A stretch of 46,329 nt of DNA from Lacticaseibacillus zeae DSM 20178 = KCTC 3804 (GCF_000260435.1 NZ_BACQ01000018.1:1-46329), one strand, 5' to 3'; positions 8,770-17,458 are shown, numbered from the stretch's first letter. The notes: generated by a model from the letters alone, not told the origin. Numbers and translations are program-made.

Positions 8770-9528
8770 ATGAAAATATTAGGTGTTTACGGTGGACAGG
8801 ATGCCGATGGGTTGACGGCGAGTTTGGTTAAAGCCGTCTTATCCGGCGTGACTGCGCCTGCCACCACTGAATTTGTTGATTTAAATCAATACCAGATTCG
8901 GCCAGATGTTTCTGATCAGGCCAATCCGACACTGGACGAACTTGAAGCCAAGCTAAAGAGCGCCGATGTGTGGGTTTTAGGCACCCCAACTTACTTCGGT
9001 ACGGTCGCCGGTCAGTTCAAGCAACTGCTCGACTGCATGCGTCATCGGATGACGCGCATGACTAAGGAAGGCGATACGCTGCCCGGCATTTTCAAGGATA
9101 AGCATTATGTCAGTGTGACCAGCTGCTTTGCCACTGCTCTGGACAACACGTTCACCCATCAAACCGACGCGACTTTGGTGGCAATTGACAAGGCGATGAC
9201 GGCGGCTGGTGTCCATAAGATTGCCGAATTGGTGCTCCCGCATACTTGGGGCATGACGACTTTGCCCGAAGCCAAAATCAATCAGGCGCACGCGCTGGGC
9301 GCGAAACTCGCGACTTTTAAAAAGAAGGATGATGAGACTTTGAAACGTTACATATTACTATTTGGCATGATTGCGGTCATGGCCTTGGCCACCATGGGCA
9401 TTCAGCAAGTCTTACCAGGAGTAGCAACTAATTTTTGGTGGCGCTATGTCAGCTTTGTCGTGATCTTCTTCGTTCTACTCGCTTGCTTACTGCATTATGC
9501 GACCTTCATGCGTCACAAGCGGCGTTAA
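8770..9528 (+). CDS. Flavodoxin-fold NAD(P)H oxidoreductase with C-terminal membrane segments
   Basis: The 252-aa protein has a flavodoxin-like/NADPH-dependent FMN reductase domain at about residues 1-185: an N-terminal strand MKILGVYGGQDADGLTASLVKAVL, the WVLGTPTYFGTVAGQFKQLLDC FMN-phosphate/ribityl region, and a further strand HYVSVTSC. After a Lys-rich linker, residues about 195-245 form two hydrophobic helices and end in a basic tail (RHKRR), so the enzyme appears tethered to the inner face of the membrane. That fusion is not usual for the family. ATG 8770 is chosen because GGGAGG lies 10 nt upstream. The divergent VOC gene suggests a shared role with quinones or electrophiles, which is inference. 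Confidence 0.83.
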   Translation: MKILGVYGGQDADGLTASLVKAVLSGVTAPATTEFVDLNQYQIRPDVSDQANPTLDELEAKLKSADVWVLGTPTYFGTVAGQFKQLLDCMRHRMTRMTKEGDTLPGIFKDKHYVSVTSCFATALDNTFTHQTDATLVAIDKAMTAAGVHKIAELVLPHTWGMTTLPEAKINQAHALGAKLATFKKKDDETLKRYILLFGMIAVMALATMGIQQVLPGVATNFWWRYVSFVVIFFVLLACLLHYATFMRHKRR

Positions 9529-9551
9529 TCAGCACAGCCACGATTATGTAC

Positions 9552-9599
9552 AAAAATAGCCTCAGGGAGATCATGTTCGTCTCTCTGAGGCTATTTTTT
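9552..9599. terminator. Bidirectional intrinsic terminator
   Basis: Stem of about 19 bp with one mismatch: AAAAATAGCCTCAGGGAGA pairs with the mirrored arm ending in GGCTATTTTT. It lies between the convergent flavodoxin-like and ABC exporter genes. Confidence 0.9.
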
Positions 9600-9652
9600 A
9601 ATCGTAGCCAGTTAAACTTTAGCTTGCAACACAATCACGATTCCTAAGAAAA

Positions 9653-11539
9653 CTAAATCGCAACGTTGCCGCTGAATTGGCTGTTGTACAAGTCTGCATA
9701 GAAACCATTCTTCGCCATCAATTCGTCGTGGTTGCCGGTTTCAACAATCGAGCCATGATTCATCACAATAATATTGTCTGCGTCACGAATGGTGGATAGC
9801 CGATGGGCAACAACGAAACTGGTTCGGTCGGTCAGCAAGCGATTCATCGCGTGTTGAATATGAATTTCGGTTCGCGTATCGACAGAACTCGTTGCCTCGT
9901 CCAGAATCAGAATTTCCGGATCTGCGACAAATGTCCGGGCAATCGTCAGCAATTGCCGCTGTCCTTGAGAAATGTTGGAGGCTTCTTCATTCAAAATCGT
10001 ATTGTACCCATCCGGCAACTGGCGCACAAAATTATCAACATGCGCTGCTTTGGCTGCGGCAAGCACTTCATCATCTGTAGCGTCTTCGCGGCCGTATTTC
10101 AGATTATCCCAAATCGTGCCGGTAAACAGCCAAGTATCCTGAAGCACCATCGCAAAATGCGACCGAACATCTTCCCGCTTCATATCTCGGGTATCCGTTC
10201 CATTCAGCCGGATTGAACCGCCGCTGATATCGTAGAAGCGCTCCAGCAAGTTGATAATGGTCGTTTTCCCGGCACCGGTTGGCCCGACAATTGCCACCAT
10301 CTGGCCAGGCTTCACTTGCAGATTATAATCTTTCAGTAACAGCGTATCTGGCGTATACCCAAATTGAACATGATCCATGACCAATTTGTTCGGATCGTTC
10401 GGCACTGCCGGCACACCGGATGGATTGTCCTGCATGTCCTCTTCGTCTAACACAGCGAAAATCCGTTCTGCACTGGCAATGGTGGACTGAATCGTATTCG
10501 CCAAATTAGCCAGTTGTGAGATTGGCTGAGAGAACTGCTGCATATATTGCAAGAAGGCTTGGACATTCCCTAAGGTAATTGTCCCGTTGGAAACTTCGAT
10601 CCCGCCCATGATCGCAACGAAAACGTAACCAATGTTATTAAGGAAAATCATCAAAGGCATGATGATGCCGGAAACAAACTGGGCTTTCCATGCAGCGTCA
10701 TAAAACGCCTGGTTTTGGCCTTCAAAATCCCGAACCTCATCATCTTCGCGGTTGAAGCTCTTAATAATGACTTGGCCACCGTAAGTTTCTTCAACTTGGT
10801 TGTTCAATAACCCCAGTGCCTTCTGCTGAGCAGCAAAGAAACGCTGTGACTTCGGAGCAACGATGCCGACAACAATTAACCCAAGCGGAATTGTCACCAG
10901 TGCGATCAAGGTCAATTTCCAGGAAATGGTGAGCATCATCCAGATGGTTCCGACAAACATGACGGCACTCGTAACCATCTGTGTGAGACTCTGTTGCAAA
11001 GTCGATGCGATATTATCCATATCGTTGATCGCCCGCGACATAATGTCCCCATTGCTGTGGGTATCATAATACTTGATCGGAACGGTTTTCATCTTGTATT
11101 TCAGATCTTTTCGCAGCTGGTAAACCGTGTTCTGCGAAATTCGGGTCATGATGAACTGCTGCAAGAAGCTGAATAAGGCGCTGCCCAGATAAAGAATCAA
11201 CACTATCAGAATAATGTGCTTGATCTTGTCAAAATCAATCGGGTAACTACCGACCGCTATCCCGGCTTTTTGCTCCGCCTGGCCCTTCATGACACCTTTA
11301 AAGATTTCGGTCGTTGCTTCACCTAAAATCTTCGGCGTACGAATCTGAAAAACCGTTGAGGCAATGGCTAGGATCAGCACGGCGATAATACCGATCAGCC
11401 GGTTACGCATATACCCAAATAGCCGCCCGGTCGTTTTCCAGAAGTTTTTCGGCTTTTCAACGAGACCGGCTCGACCACCCGGCCTCATTCGTGGACCGGA
11501 TGATGGCCGCTTGGTTGCGGATTTTTGATTGTCTGCCAT
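9653..11539 (-). CDS. ABC multidrug exporter half-transporter, LmrD/BmrD-like
   Basis: 628 aa. A basic, Pro/Gly-rich N-terminal extension of about 35 residues precedes six membrane helices (about 45-340) and the ATPase domain. Walker A is GPTGAGKT, Walker B LILDEATSSVD with the catalytic Glu present, and the H-loop is VVAHRLST. The signature is altered to ISQGQRQ in place of LSGGQ. Paired with the next protein, its Walker motifs complete the one canonical ATP site while its own signature lies in the degenerate site, as in Lactococcus LmrCD and Bacillus BmrCD. Its ATG overlaps the partner's stop by one base (TAATG), so expression is coupled. Substrates are unknown. Confidence 0.93.
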   Translation of the reverse strand: MADNQKSATKRPSSGPRMRPGGRAGLVEKPKNFWKTTGRLFGYMRNRLIGIIAVLILAIASTVFQIRTPKILGEATTEIFKGVMKGQAEQKAGIAVGSYPIDFDKIKHIILIVLILYLGSALFSFLQQFIMTRISQNTVYQLRKDLKYKMKTVPIKYYDTHSNGDIMSRAINDMDNIASTLQQSLTQMVTSAVMFVGTIWMMLTISWKLTLIALVTIPLGLIVVGIVAPKSQRFFAAQQKALGLLNNQVEETYGGQVIIKSFNREDDEVRDFEGQNQAFYDAAWKAQFVSGIIMPLMIFLNNIGYVFVAIMGGIEVSNGTITLGNVQAFLQYMQQFSQPISQLANLANTIQSTIASAERIFAVLDEEDMQDNPSGVPAVPNDPNKLVMDHVQFGYTPDTLLLKDYNLQVKPGQMVAIVGPTGAGKTTIINLLERFYDISGGSIRLNGTDTRDMKREDVRSHFAMVLQDTWLFTGTIWDNLKYGREDATDDEVLAAAKAAHVDNFVRQLPDGYNTILNEEASNISQGQRQLLTIARTFVADPEILILDEATSSVDTRTEIHIQHAMNRLLTDRTSFVVAHRLSTIRDADNIIVMNHGSIVETGNHDELMAKNGFYADLYNSQFSGNVAI

Positions 11540-13269
11540 TATTTCTCGTCTCCTTCCCGAATCTGTGACTTGATAATTTCCTGATAAGTTGGGTTGGAGG
11601 CTTTCAACTCAGCGTGGGTGCCTCTACCGACCATTTTGCCTTCGTCCAAGACAACAATCGTGTCCGCATCGGCGACCGTGGAAACCCGCTGGCCAACAAT
11701 CACAACGACTTTAGTTTGAATTTTCTTGTCAGCCTTCAATGCTGCCCGTAAATTGGCATCAGTTTTGAAATCCAAAGCTGAAAATGAATCATCAAAGACA
11801 TAGATCGACGCATCCTTCACCAAAGCACGCGCAATGGCCAATCGCTGACGCTGCCCGCCGGAGAAGTTACCGCCGCCTTGTTCAACTTGATAATCCAGAC
11901 CTTCAGGATTGCTTTCGATGAAATCACGTGCCTGGGCAATATCTAGCGCGTGCCAGATATCGTCATCCGTCGCGTTTTCATTTCCGTATTTCATATTGTC
12001 ACGAACGGTTCCGGTAAATAGATTGGCTTTTTGCGGCACAAACGCGACCGCTTCGTGCAGCTTCTTCAAGTCGACATTTTTAACATCTTCGCCGTCAACC
12101 CGGACTGCGCCTTTTTCAGCATCGTAAAAGCGTGGGATGAGGTTGACCATTGTGGTTTTACCGCTCCCGGTACCGCCGATAATCGCCAGCGTCTGGCCAC
12201 CTTTAACATGAACGTCGATATCGCGTAACGCCGGTTCTTCAGCGTGATGATAGCGAAATTGGACATGGTCGAATGCTAAGTCAGGGGTTGCTGTATCCAA
12301 CGTCTTCGGTGATGCCGGTGTGGTGATTCGGCTTTCCTGGGCCAAAACATCATTCAGACGGGCCGCTGAAGCCTGCGCCCGGGGAATGAAAACAAAGATC
12401 ATGGACAGCATCATGAAGCTCATTAGAATCTGCATCGCATAAGTCATAAACGCGATCAGGTTCCCGGTTTCCAATGCCTGCTGGGCAATTAAATTACCGC
12501 CCCACCAAGTAATCCCGATATTCGTACCGCTCATAATCAACGTCATCACAGGGAAAACCGCAGCAATAATCGAGAAGACTTTGACTGCATTATGCGTATA
12601 GTCCTGGTTGACGCCTTCAAACCGATTCTGCTCAAAATCATCCTGCCGAAAAGCCCGAATAACCCGCACACCGGTGAGTCCTTCACGGAACACCAGATTA
12701 ATATTATCGGTTTTCTTCTGCATTGCCTTAAACAGCGGCACCGCAAAATACATGATGATCAGCAAGAAAAACGCCAACAGCGGCAAGCTGATCAGGAAAA
12801 CCATGGTCAGGGTGTGACTCTTTTGGTAGGCAAGGAAACTGGCACCAATTAACATAATCGGCGCCATAATCATCATCCGCAAGATCATCATCCAAACATT
12901 TTGGATCTGCGTCACGTCATTGGTCGTTCGCGTAATCAGTGAACTCGTCCCCACCTTATCCATTTCATCATGGGAATAGTTAATGACTTTTCGATAAATG
13001 TCCGACCGTAACTTTTGGCCCAGCTTTTGCGAGGTGTGAGACGCCAAAAAAACGTTCCCGACACTAGCGAGAATGCTGAGAAAAGCAAACAAAATCATTT
13101 TCATACCGGTTGCCCAGATGTAATCAATGTCACCCTTGGCAACCCCGTTGTTAACGATATCGGCGGTCAGATTCGGTAAATATAAATTGCTCATTACCTG
13201 AACAATCATGAACAAAATAGCGCCAATAACGGCGATGCCAGACATGCGCTTTTTTGCAAGCTTAAGCAT
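11539..13269 (-). CDS. ABC multidrug exporter half-transporter, LmrC/BmrC-like
   Basis: 576 aa with six membrane helices (about 15-300) and an ATPase domain. Walker A is GGTGSGKT and the signature is the canonical FSGGQRQR. Walker B reads YVFDDSFSALD: Asp replaces the catalytic Glu, the hallmark of the degenerate-site subunit of heterodimeric exporters. Gln replaces His in the switch loop (VIVGQRVST), consistent with the same role. ATG 13269 follows AGGAGG at 5 nt. It lies 59 nt downstream of a TetR gene and is probably in its transcript. Confidence 0.93.
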   Translation of the reverse strand: MLKLAKKRMSGIAVIGAILFMIVQVMSNLYLPNLTADIVNNGVAKGDIDYIWATGMKMILFAFLSILASVGNVFLASHTSQKLGQKLRSDIYRKVINYSHDEMDKVGTSSLITRTTNDVTQIQNVWMMILRMMIMAPIMLIGASFLAYQKSHTLTMVFLISLPLLAFFLLIIMYFAVPLFKAMQKKTDNINLVFREGLTGVRVIRAFRQDDFEQNRFEGVNQDYTHNAVKVFSIIAAVFPVMTLIMSGTNIGITWWGGNLIAQQALETGNLIAFMTYAMQILMSFMMLSMIFVFIPRAQASAARLNDVLAQESRITTPASPKTLDTATPDLAFDHVQFRYHHAEEPALRDIDVHVKGGQTLAIIGGTGSGKTTMVNLIPRFYDAEKGAVRVDGEDVKNVDLKKLHEAVAFVPQKANLFTGTVRDNMKYGNENATDDDIWHALDIAQARDFIESNPEGLDYQVEQGGGNFSGGQRQRLAIARALVKDASIYVFDDSFSALDFKTDANLRAALKADKKIQTKVVVIVGQRVSTVADADTIVVLDEGKMVGRGTHAELKASNPTYQEIIKSQIREGDEK

Positions 13270-13328
13270 AATTTCCTCCTAACAGATGCTTTTCGGACCC
13301 ATACAGGCAGTCCGGTGTTTTACGTTTC

Positions 13329-13988
13329 CTAGTGATGGTTGCGATCATCACTGGCAACGCCAAATTGCAACCAGTCAAGAAGCTGATCGCTGCGTCGTTT
13401 GAGTTCAGCGACCGTAATCGGCTTACCTTCAGCCTGGTTTGAATAATAATAGGCGATCGTCTGCATGAACATACCGACAATCTGACGAATCAGTAAACTG
13501 ACCTCATCATCTGTCTGAATACGAAGCCGACTGCGATCAATGCTGGTCAATAAGAAATCATGGATTTCCTGATGACCATGAGGTGGCTTTAGAAACGGCG
13601 TCTTAGATCCGGCCATTTTGGCGGCGCTATGAAAATCCATGTGTAAGAAAACGTTCCGATACAAAGCCGCATGCGGCCCATGTGCCAGCGCCGTGATGGT
13701 TTTGCCGAAAAACTCCGACATGGCAGGAAACAGATCGCCATGATGCTTCGTCATGACCTGTTGCAAAATCAAAACAGTCCGTTGCCGCACGGTTTCCAAT
13801 AAATAAAAATACAGATCCGCCTTGTCATCGAAATATTGATAGTAACTACCGCGTGGAATGCCGGCATGCTTAATAATATTACTAATACTGGTTTCATTAA
13901 ATGGTGCGCGGGCAAATTCTTGATACGCCGCGTCCATCAACCGCTGTTTTTTTGCTTCCGGCAAGCGGAAGAATGTTGCTTTCGGCAT
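13329..13988 (-). CDS. TetR-family repressor of the ABC exporter
   Basis: 219 aa. The N-terminal helix-turn-helix region at about residues 10-55 reads AAYQEFARAPFNETSISNIIKHAG followed by IPRGSYYQYFDDKADLYFYLL, a typical TetR DNA-binding domain; the C-terminal half is the variable ligand/dimerisation domain. It is the first gene of the unit with the two exporter genes, so it most likely represses its own operon until a drug binds. Two dyads at 14041-14071 overlapping a TATAAT box are candidate operators. Confidence 0.9.
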   Translation of the reverse strand: MPKATFFRLPEAKKQRLMDAAYQEFARAPFNETSISNIIKHAGIPRGSYYQYFDDKADLYFYLLETVRQRTVLILQQVMTKHHGDLFPAMSEFFGKTITALAHGPHAALYRNVFLHMDFHSAAKMAGSKTPFLKPPHGHQEIHDFLLTSIDRSRLRIQTDDEVSLLIRQIVGMFMQTIAYYYSNQAEGKPITVAELKRRSDQLLDWLQFGVASDDRNHH

Positions 13989-14040
13989 GGCGACCCCCTT
14001 TCTACTCCGAGTCCCTTAGCCCGGCTGGCTGCTGCTCGGT

Positions 14041-14096
14041 TATGACAATCCGTCATATGACAAGGTGTCATTATAGACGGAGCCGCGCAAAAAAGC
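14041..14096 (-). promoter_or_regulatory. TetR-exporter promoter with double dyad operator
   Basis: Minus-strand TATAAT (14070-14075) with TTGCTT 17 nt upstream. At and just downstream of the -10 are two dyads: ATGACA-AGG-TGTCAT (14057-14071) and TATGAC-N5-GTCATA (14041-14057), sharing a base. Their position fits autorepression by the TetR protein. Confidence 0.6.
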
Positions 14097-14103
14097 AATC
14101 AAA

Positions 14104-14141
14104 AAACGATAATTTCAGTCAAAGGTCCGAAATTACCGTTT
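14104..14141 (-). terminator. Terminator of phosphatase gene
   Basis: 13-bp stem with a single G-U pair on the minus strand, followed by GTTTTTTG. It lies about 50 nt after the stop at 14194 and its T tract borders the TetR promoter. Confidence 0.8.
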
Positions 14142-14193
14142 CGCCTTACATTTTAAATCAGACCGGAATCAAAATCGTCCAGCAAACTTGACG

Positions 14194-14910
14194 TCATTTC
14201 GTTTCATTTTTAGCGGCATCATCAGTTTCCGGCTCATCATGGCGCAAGGCCAAAATGTCCTGTTCCCGGGTCAGATTAACGCCGCGAACCCGCATTTTCT
14301 GATTCACAATATCAATTCGCGTCACGCTGGTATTTTTCAACAAGCTGAATGGCAACTGATCAGGTGCCAGCTGATAAATCAAAGCACTTAAAAGCAAGCC
14401 GTGCGAGACAACCAAAATATCGCTGTCATCCGGACTCTGGGCATCCACCTGTTCAAAAGCTTGGCGAGAGCGCGCTAACAAATCGGGGAAATCTTCCGCT
14501 TGATGTGTCGGATCAGCGTTGCGAATCGACCGGACTAATCCCGGAAAACGTTTTGATCCGACCCAAGCCCGCCACGCCGTTGTCAGCCCATATCGACGAA
14601 TCGTCCGCGCCATAATGGCATTGCCCGGATCACCTTCTAAACCGCCAAAATAATATTCGCGCAAGGCGGACAACGCCACTAACGGCGGCTTAGGTTCATG
14701 CCCGGCAAGAATCCGTTTGGCCGTTTCCAACGTCCGCGTTCGATCACTTGAAAAGGCTTTGGCAAACGGCACCGGCTGCAATAACTCACCCAACCGATCG
14801 GCTGCATCTTGCCCTTTTGCAGTCAAATTTGCATTCGTAATCCCTTGCAATAGCCGCGCCGCGTTCATCGGCGTTTCACCATGTCTGACTAAATATAGCC
14901 TTTTGGTCAT
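14194..14910 (-). CDS. Histidine phosphatase family protein (phosphoglycerate mutase-like)
   Basis: 238 aa. The catalytic RHG motif is in LYLVRHGETPMNAARLLQG at the N-terminus; the second conserved His is in VVSHGLLLSALI near residue 160. These are features of the cofactor-dependent PGM-like/GpmB and broad phosphatase group; sequence does not separate a mutase from a phosphatase. The start at 14910 (MTKRLYLVRHG) has AGGAG 7 nt upstream; a longer reading to 14958 adds 16 residues without family support. No obvious operon partner. Confidence 0.88.
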   Translation of the reverse strand: MTKRLYLVRHGETPMNAARLLQGITNANLTAKGQDAADRLGELLQPVPFAKAFSSDRTRTLETAKRILAGHEPKPPLVALSALREYYFGGLEGDPGNAIMARTIRRYGLTTAWRAWVGSKRFPGLVRSIRNADPTHQAEDFPDLLARSRQAFEQVDAQSPDDSDILVVSHGLLLSALIYQLAPDQLPFSLLKNTSVTRIDIVNQKMRVRGVNLTREQDILALRHDEPETDDAAKNETK

Positions 14911-15058
14911 TTTGATACTCCTATAAATTTGCGTCATTGTTGTTTCAAGCCGATCCATCGCCAGATATTTCGTCAGTTTTTAAAATGGACCGGCTCACGT
15001 ACCATCTTCATCCATGTTATCATGAAAAGCGTAAGCATCTTTGAATGGAGGCCCTTTT

Positions 15059-15394
15059 TTGATTGACGCAGCCATCATGATCCTGGCATATGCCCACGAC
15101 CATCCGCAAAGTTATCACGTCCGCCAAGTCACATATCAAAACGTCGCTAGCATTCTGCTCGACGACCGCGTGATCTTTCCTAGTCAACAACTCTTCTTCC
15201 CGCCGAATCGGTTACGGGTCATCCGGTTGCCGGAACACTTTTCCTTCAACAACCCTGAGCTTAGTGCTTGGCTATTGAGTCTACTACCTGAATTAGGCGA
15301 AGACGTTGAAACCCCGTCCACTAACCAGATGTGGATGACCACAAGCCATCTGACAAAGGCTAAGCGCCTGCTGATTGAGGTATCCTTTGAATAG
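15059..15394 (+). CDS. Hypothetical protein
   Basis: 111 aa, probably starting at TTG 15059, which has GGAGG (15047-15051) 7 nt upstream. No recognised domain; no signal peptide or membrane helix. It contains a stretch rich in Phe/Pro (FPSQQLFFPPNRLRVIRLP) and an acidic segment near residue 85. It overlaps the next small gene by 8 nt. Its function is unknown; the coupling says the two products are made together. Confidence 0.65.
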   Translation: MIDAAIMILAYAHDHPQSYHVRQVTYQNVASILLDDRVIFPSQQLFFPPNRLRVIRLPEHFSFNNPELSAWLLSLLPELGEDVETPSTNQMWMTTSHLTKAKRLLIEVSFE

Positions 15395-15572
15395 CGCCGT
15401 CAAAGCCGTCTTTACCCGCGGATTACGCGCGGTGTTGATGGCTTTCTTCTTATTCATCGCCAGGGCGTTTCTAACCTGGCCATGGCTAGCTTTTATGATT
15501 GCGGCTTTTTTAATCTATGCTTGCATTTGCTTTGCTTATGCGGGCTTTTTGGCATGGACACAGCGGCTTTGA
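15387..15572 (+). CDS. Small membrane protein
   Basis: 61 aa from TTG 15387, with GAGG 6 nt upstream inside the preceding gene, whose stop it overlaps. A basic N-terminus (SAVKAVFTRGLRA) is followed by two hydrophobic helices (about residues 13-32 and 34-54). No family recognised. Confidence 0.6.
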   Translation: MNSAVKAVFTRGLRAVLMAFFLFIARAFLTWPWLAFMIAAFLIYACICFAYAGFLAWTQRL

Positions 15573-15704
15573 GCGTTTGGTTAGTAATAATACTTGAACC
15601 ATCGCCATCACGCACTCACCGGCTCCTAACAGCATTGGCAGAAGCATAAGCGTGCCTCAAGCATCCCGCAATTTTCTGGAATGAATCCTTGTTTGCGGTA
15701 AACG

Positions 15705-15744
15705 AAAAAAACAGAAACCTTTTTATCAAGGCTTCTGTTTTTTT
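15705..15744. terminator. Bidirectional terminator before tRNA-Gln
   Basis: Stem of 12 bp (AAAAAAACAGAA with TTCTGTTTTTTT) plus inner CCTT/AAGG pairing. It serves the small-gene pair on the plus strand and tRNA-Gln on the minus strand. Confidence 0.88.
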
Positions 15745-15769
15745 CGATAAGCTATCGTCGTATCCAAGA

Positions 15770-15840
15770 TTGGGTAGATAGGGATCGAACCTATGATTAT
15801 GGATTCAGAGTCCACTGCGTTACCACTTCGCTACTACCCA
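15770..15840 (-). tRNA. tRNA-Gln (anticodon CUG)
   Basis: Minus-strand cloverleaf: acceptor TGGGTAG/CTACCCA with the U1-A72 end pair characteristic of bacterial tRNA-Gln, anticodon stem GTGGA/TCCAT around loop CTCTGAA (CTG at 34-36), T arm ATAGG-TTCGATC-CCTAT. Discriminator is A and CCA is not encoded. It reads CAG codons. Confidence 0.93.
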
Positions 15841-15860
15841 GTAACTTAACAACGAGTAAT

Positions 15861-15889
15861 ATCTTAAAAAAGATTTGCGCGGTTGTCAA
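15861..15889 (-). promoter_or_regulatory. tRNA-Gln promoter
   Basis: Minus-strand TTGACA (15884-15889), 17-nt spacer, TAAGAT (15861-15866), about 20 nt before the mature tRNA 5' end. A near-consensus vegetative promoter. Confidence 0.85.
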
Positions 15890-15966
15890 CGACTTTTTTT
15901 ACGGAGGTGCAAAAAAACTGATTCTGTCGTAAACTGTTACCAATACTTAAGAAGTGAGGCGCAAGA

Positions 15967-17397
15967 ATGAAAATTGAATCTGCATGCACTTCGATTCTGG
16001 TTGGTAAGAAGGCCAGTATCGACGGTTCAACGATGATCGCTCGTAACGATGATACGTTTAGTCCCCTGACACCGCAACGTTTCTATATGCACGCTGGATG
16101 GAAAGGCGAAAAATCATTACACGTCAAGTCACCGCTTAATGGGTTTGAAGCGGACTTGCCGGAAAATGGTTATCGCTATAATGCCGTTCCCAATGTCGAA
16201 AACGATAAGCTCGGCGATTACGAAGAAAGTGGTATCAACGAGCGCAATGTCGCAATGTCCGCAACTGAAAGTACGTACGGTAACGAACGGGCGTTGGGCT
16301 TCGATCCGCTTGTCAAAGACGGCCTTGATGAAGATCTGATCGTCAACATGGTGCTGCCATTCATCGAATCCGCGCGCCATGGCGTTGAATACCTCGGCCA
16401 GCTGATCAAACAATACGGTTCGCCTGCAGGTAATTCCGTTCTTTTCTCCGATAAAGACAGTGTCTGGTACATGGAAATCGTCACCGGCCATCACTGGGTC
16501 GCTCAGCGTATCCCGGACGATGCTTATGCCATTGCGGCCAATCAAGTTGCCATTCAGCAGGTCGACTTCGAAGACACCGACAATTTTGCTTGGAGCGAAG
16601 GCATTCAGGAATTTGTTGAAGCGCATCATCTCAATACTGACAAAGAAGGCTGGAACTTCCGCCACATTTTCGGCACCATGAACGAAAAAGACCGTCACTA
16701 CAACACGCCGCGGGTTTGGTACGGTCACAAGCTGCTCAATCCGGAAATCGAGGCAGATCCTGAGTCAGCCGACTTACCGTTCATCATGCGGACTGACCAT
16801 CTGATCACTCGTGAAGATATTGCCCAGATTCTTGGCAGCCACTACAACGAGACGCCATTTGATCCTTATGGCCACGGCGCTGATGCTGACCGCTTCCGTT
16901 ATCGCCCGATCGGCTTGAACCGCACCCAGAATTCCCACATCCTGCAACTGCGCAGTGACGTTCAGGAAGGCTTGGCTGCGATCATGTGGCTGGCAATCGG
17001 CATGCCATCCTTCAGTCCATATGTACCGTTTTACTGCAACGCCAATGACACGGATCCTAGCTACTCGAAAACGCCGAAAACCTTTGATCTTGATGCAGAC
17101 TCCGCTTATTGGCTGCATCGCTTGCTCGACGTGTTGGTAGAAGCGCATTACACCCAGTTCATTCAGGCTGATCGCGATTATCTGACGGCACTCAACCGTG
17201 ATTATCGTGAAATGCTTCAGTCCTTTGACGAAGGCGCCAAAGAATTGGGTGCCAAAGAATTGACCCAGTATCTAACCGAAGCCAACTATAAAATCGTTGC
17301 CCACACTAAGGCAGCGACTAAGGCGTTAATTAACGATTATGTCATGGAAAGTCTGAAGTTATCAAAGCTCACCTTCAACATGGACAAGAATCTTTAG
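15967..17397 (+). CDS. pepD: Dipeptidase, peptidase family C69 (PepD)
   Basis: 476-aa Ntn-hydrolase dipeptidase of the lactobacillar PepD type. The nucleophile is probably Cys7 in MKIESACTSILVGKKASIDG; the following STMIARNDD segment and the NVAMSATES and DSVWYMEIVTGHHW segments are typical of the family. It is cytoplasmic, cleaving dipeptides taken up from casein or other peptides. ATG 15967 follows GTGAGG. Monocistronic: the tRNA-Gln promoter diverges upstream and a terminator lies at 17459. Confidence 0.95.
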   Translation: MKIESACTSILVGKKASIDGSTMIARNDDTFSPLTPQRFYMHAGWKGEKSLHVKSPLNGFEADLPENGYRYNAVPNVENDKLGDYEESGINERNVAMSATESTYGNERALGFDPLVKDGLDEDLIVNMVLPFIESARHGVEYLGQLIKQYGSPAGNSVLFSDKDSVWYMEIVTGHHWVAQRIPDDAYAIAANQVAIQQVDFEDTDNFAWSEGIQEFVEAHHLNTDKEGWNFRHIFGTMNEKDRHYNTPRVWYGHKLLNPEIEADPESADLPFIMRTDHLITREDIAQILGSHYNETPFDPYGHGADADRFRYRPIGLNRTQNSHILQLRSDVQEGLAAIMWLAIGMPSFSPYVPFYCNANDTDPSYSKTPKTFDLDADSAYWLHRLLDVLVEAHYTQFIQADRDYLTALNRDYREMLQSFDEGAKELGAKELTQYLTEANYKIVAHTKAATKALINDYVMESLKLSKLTFNMDKNL

Positions 17398-17458
17398 TCA
17401 CGTTTTTTAAGCAAAATAAGTACCACGCATTCAATGAATTTCGAATCCGTCAATTAGA

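Noticed and set aside
9653-13269. Altered ATPase motifs as sign of gene decay in the ABC exporter
   Set aside because: One degenerate ATP site is the normal state of LmrCD/BmrCD-type heterodimers.
13995-14036. Possible further copy of the dispersed element
   Set aside because: Only the right-end pattern CTCCGAGT...GGCTGG is vaguely shared; no partner arm, so chance similarity cannot be excluded.
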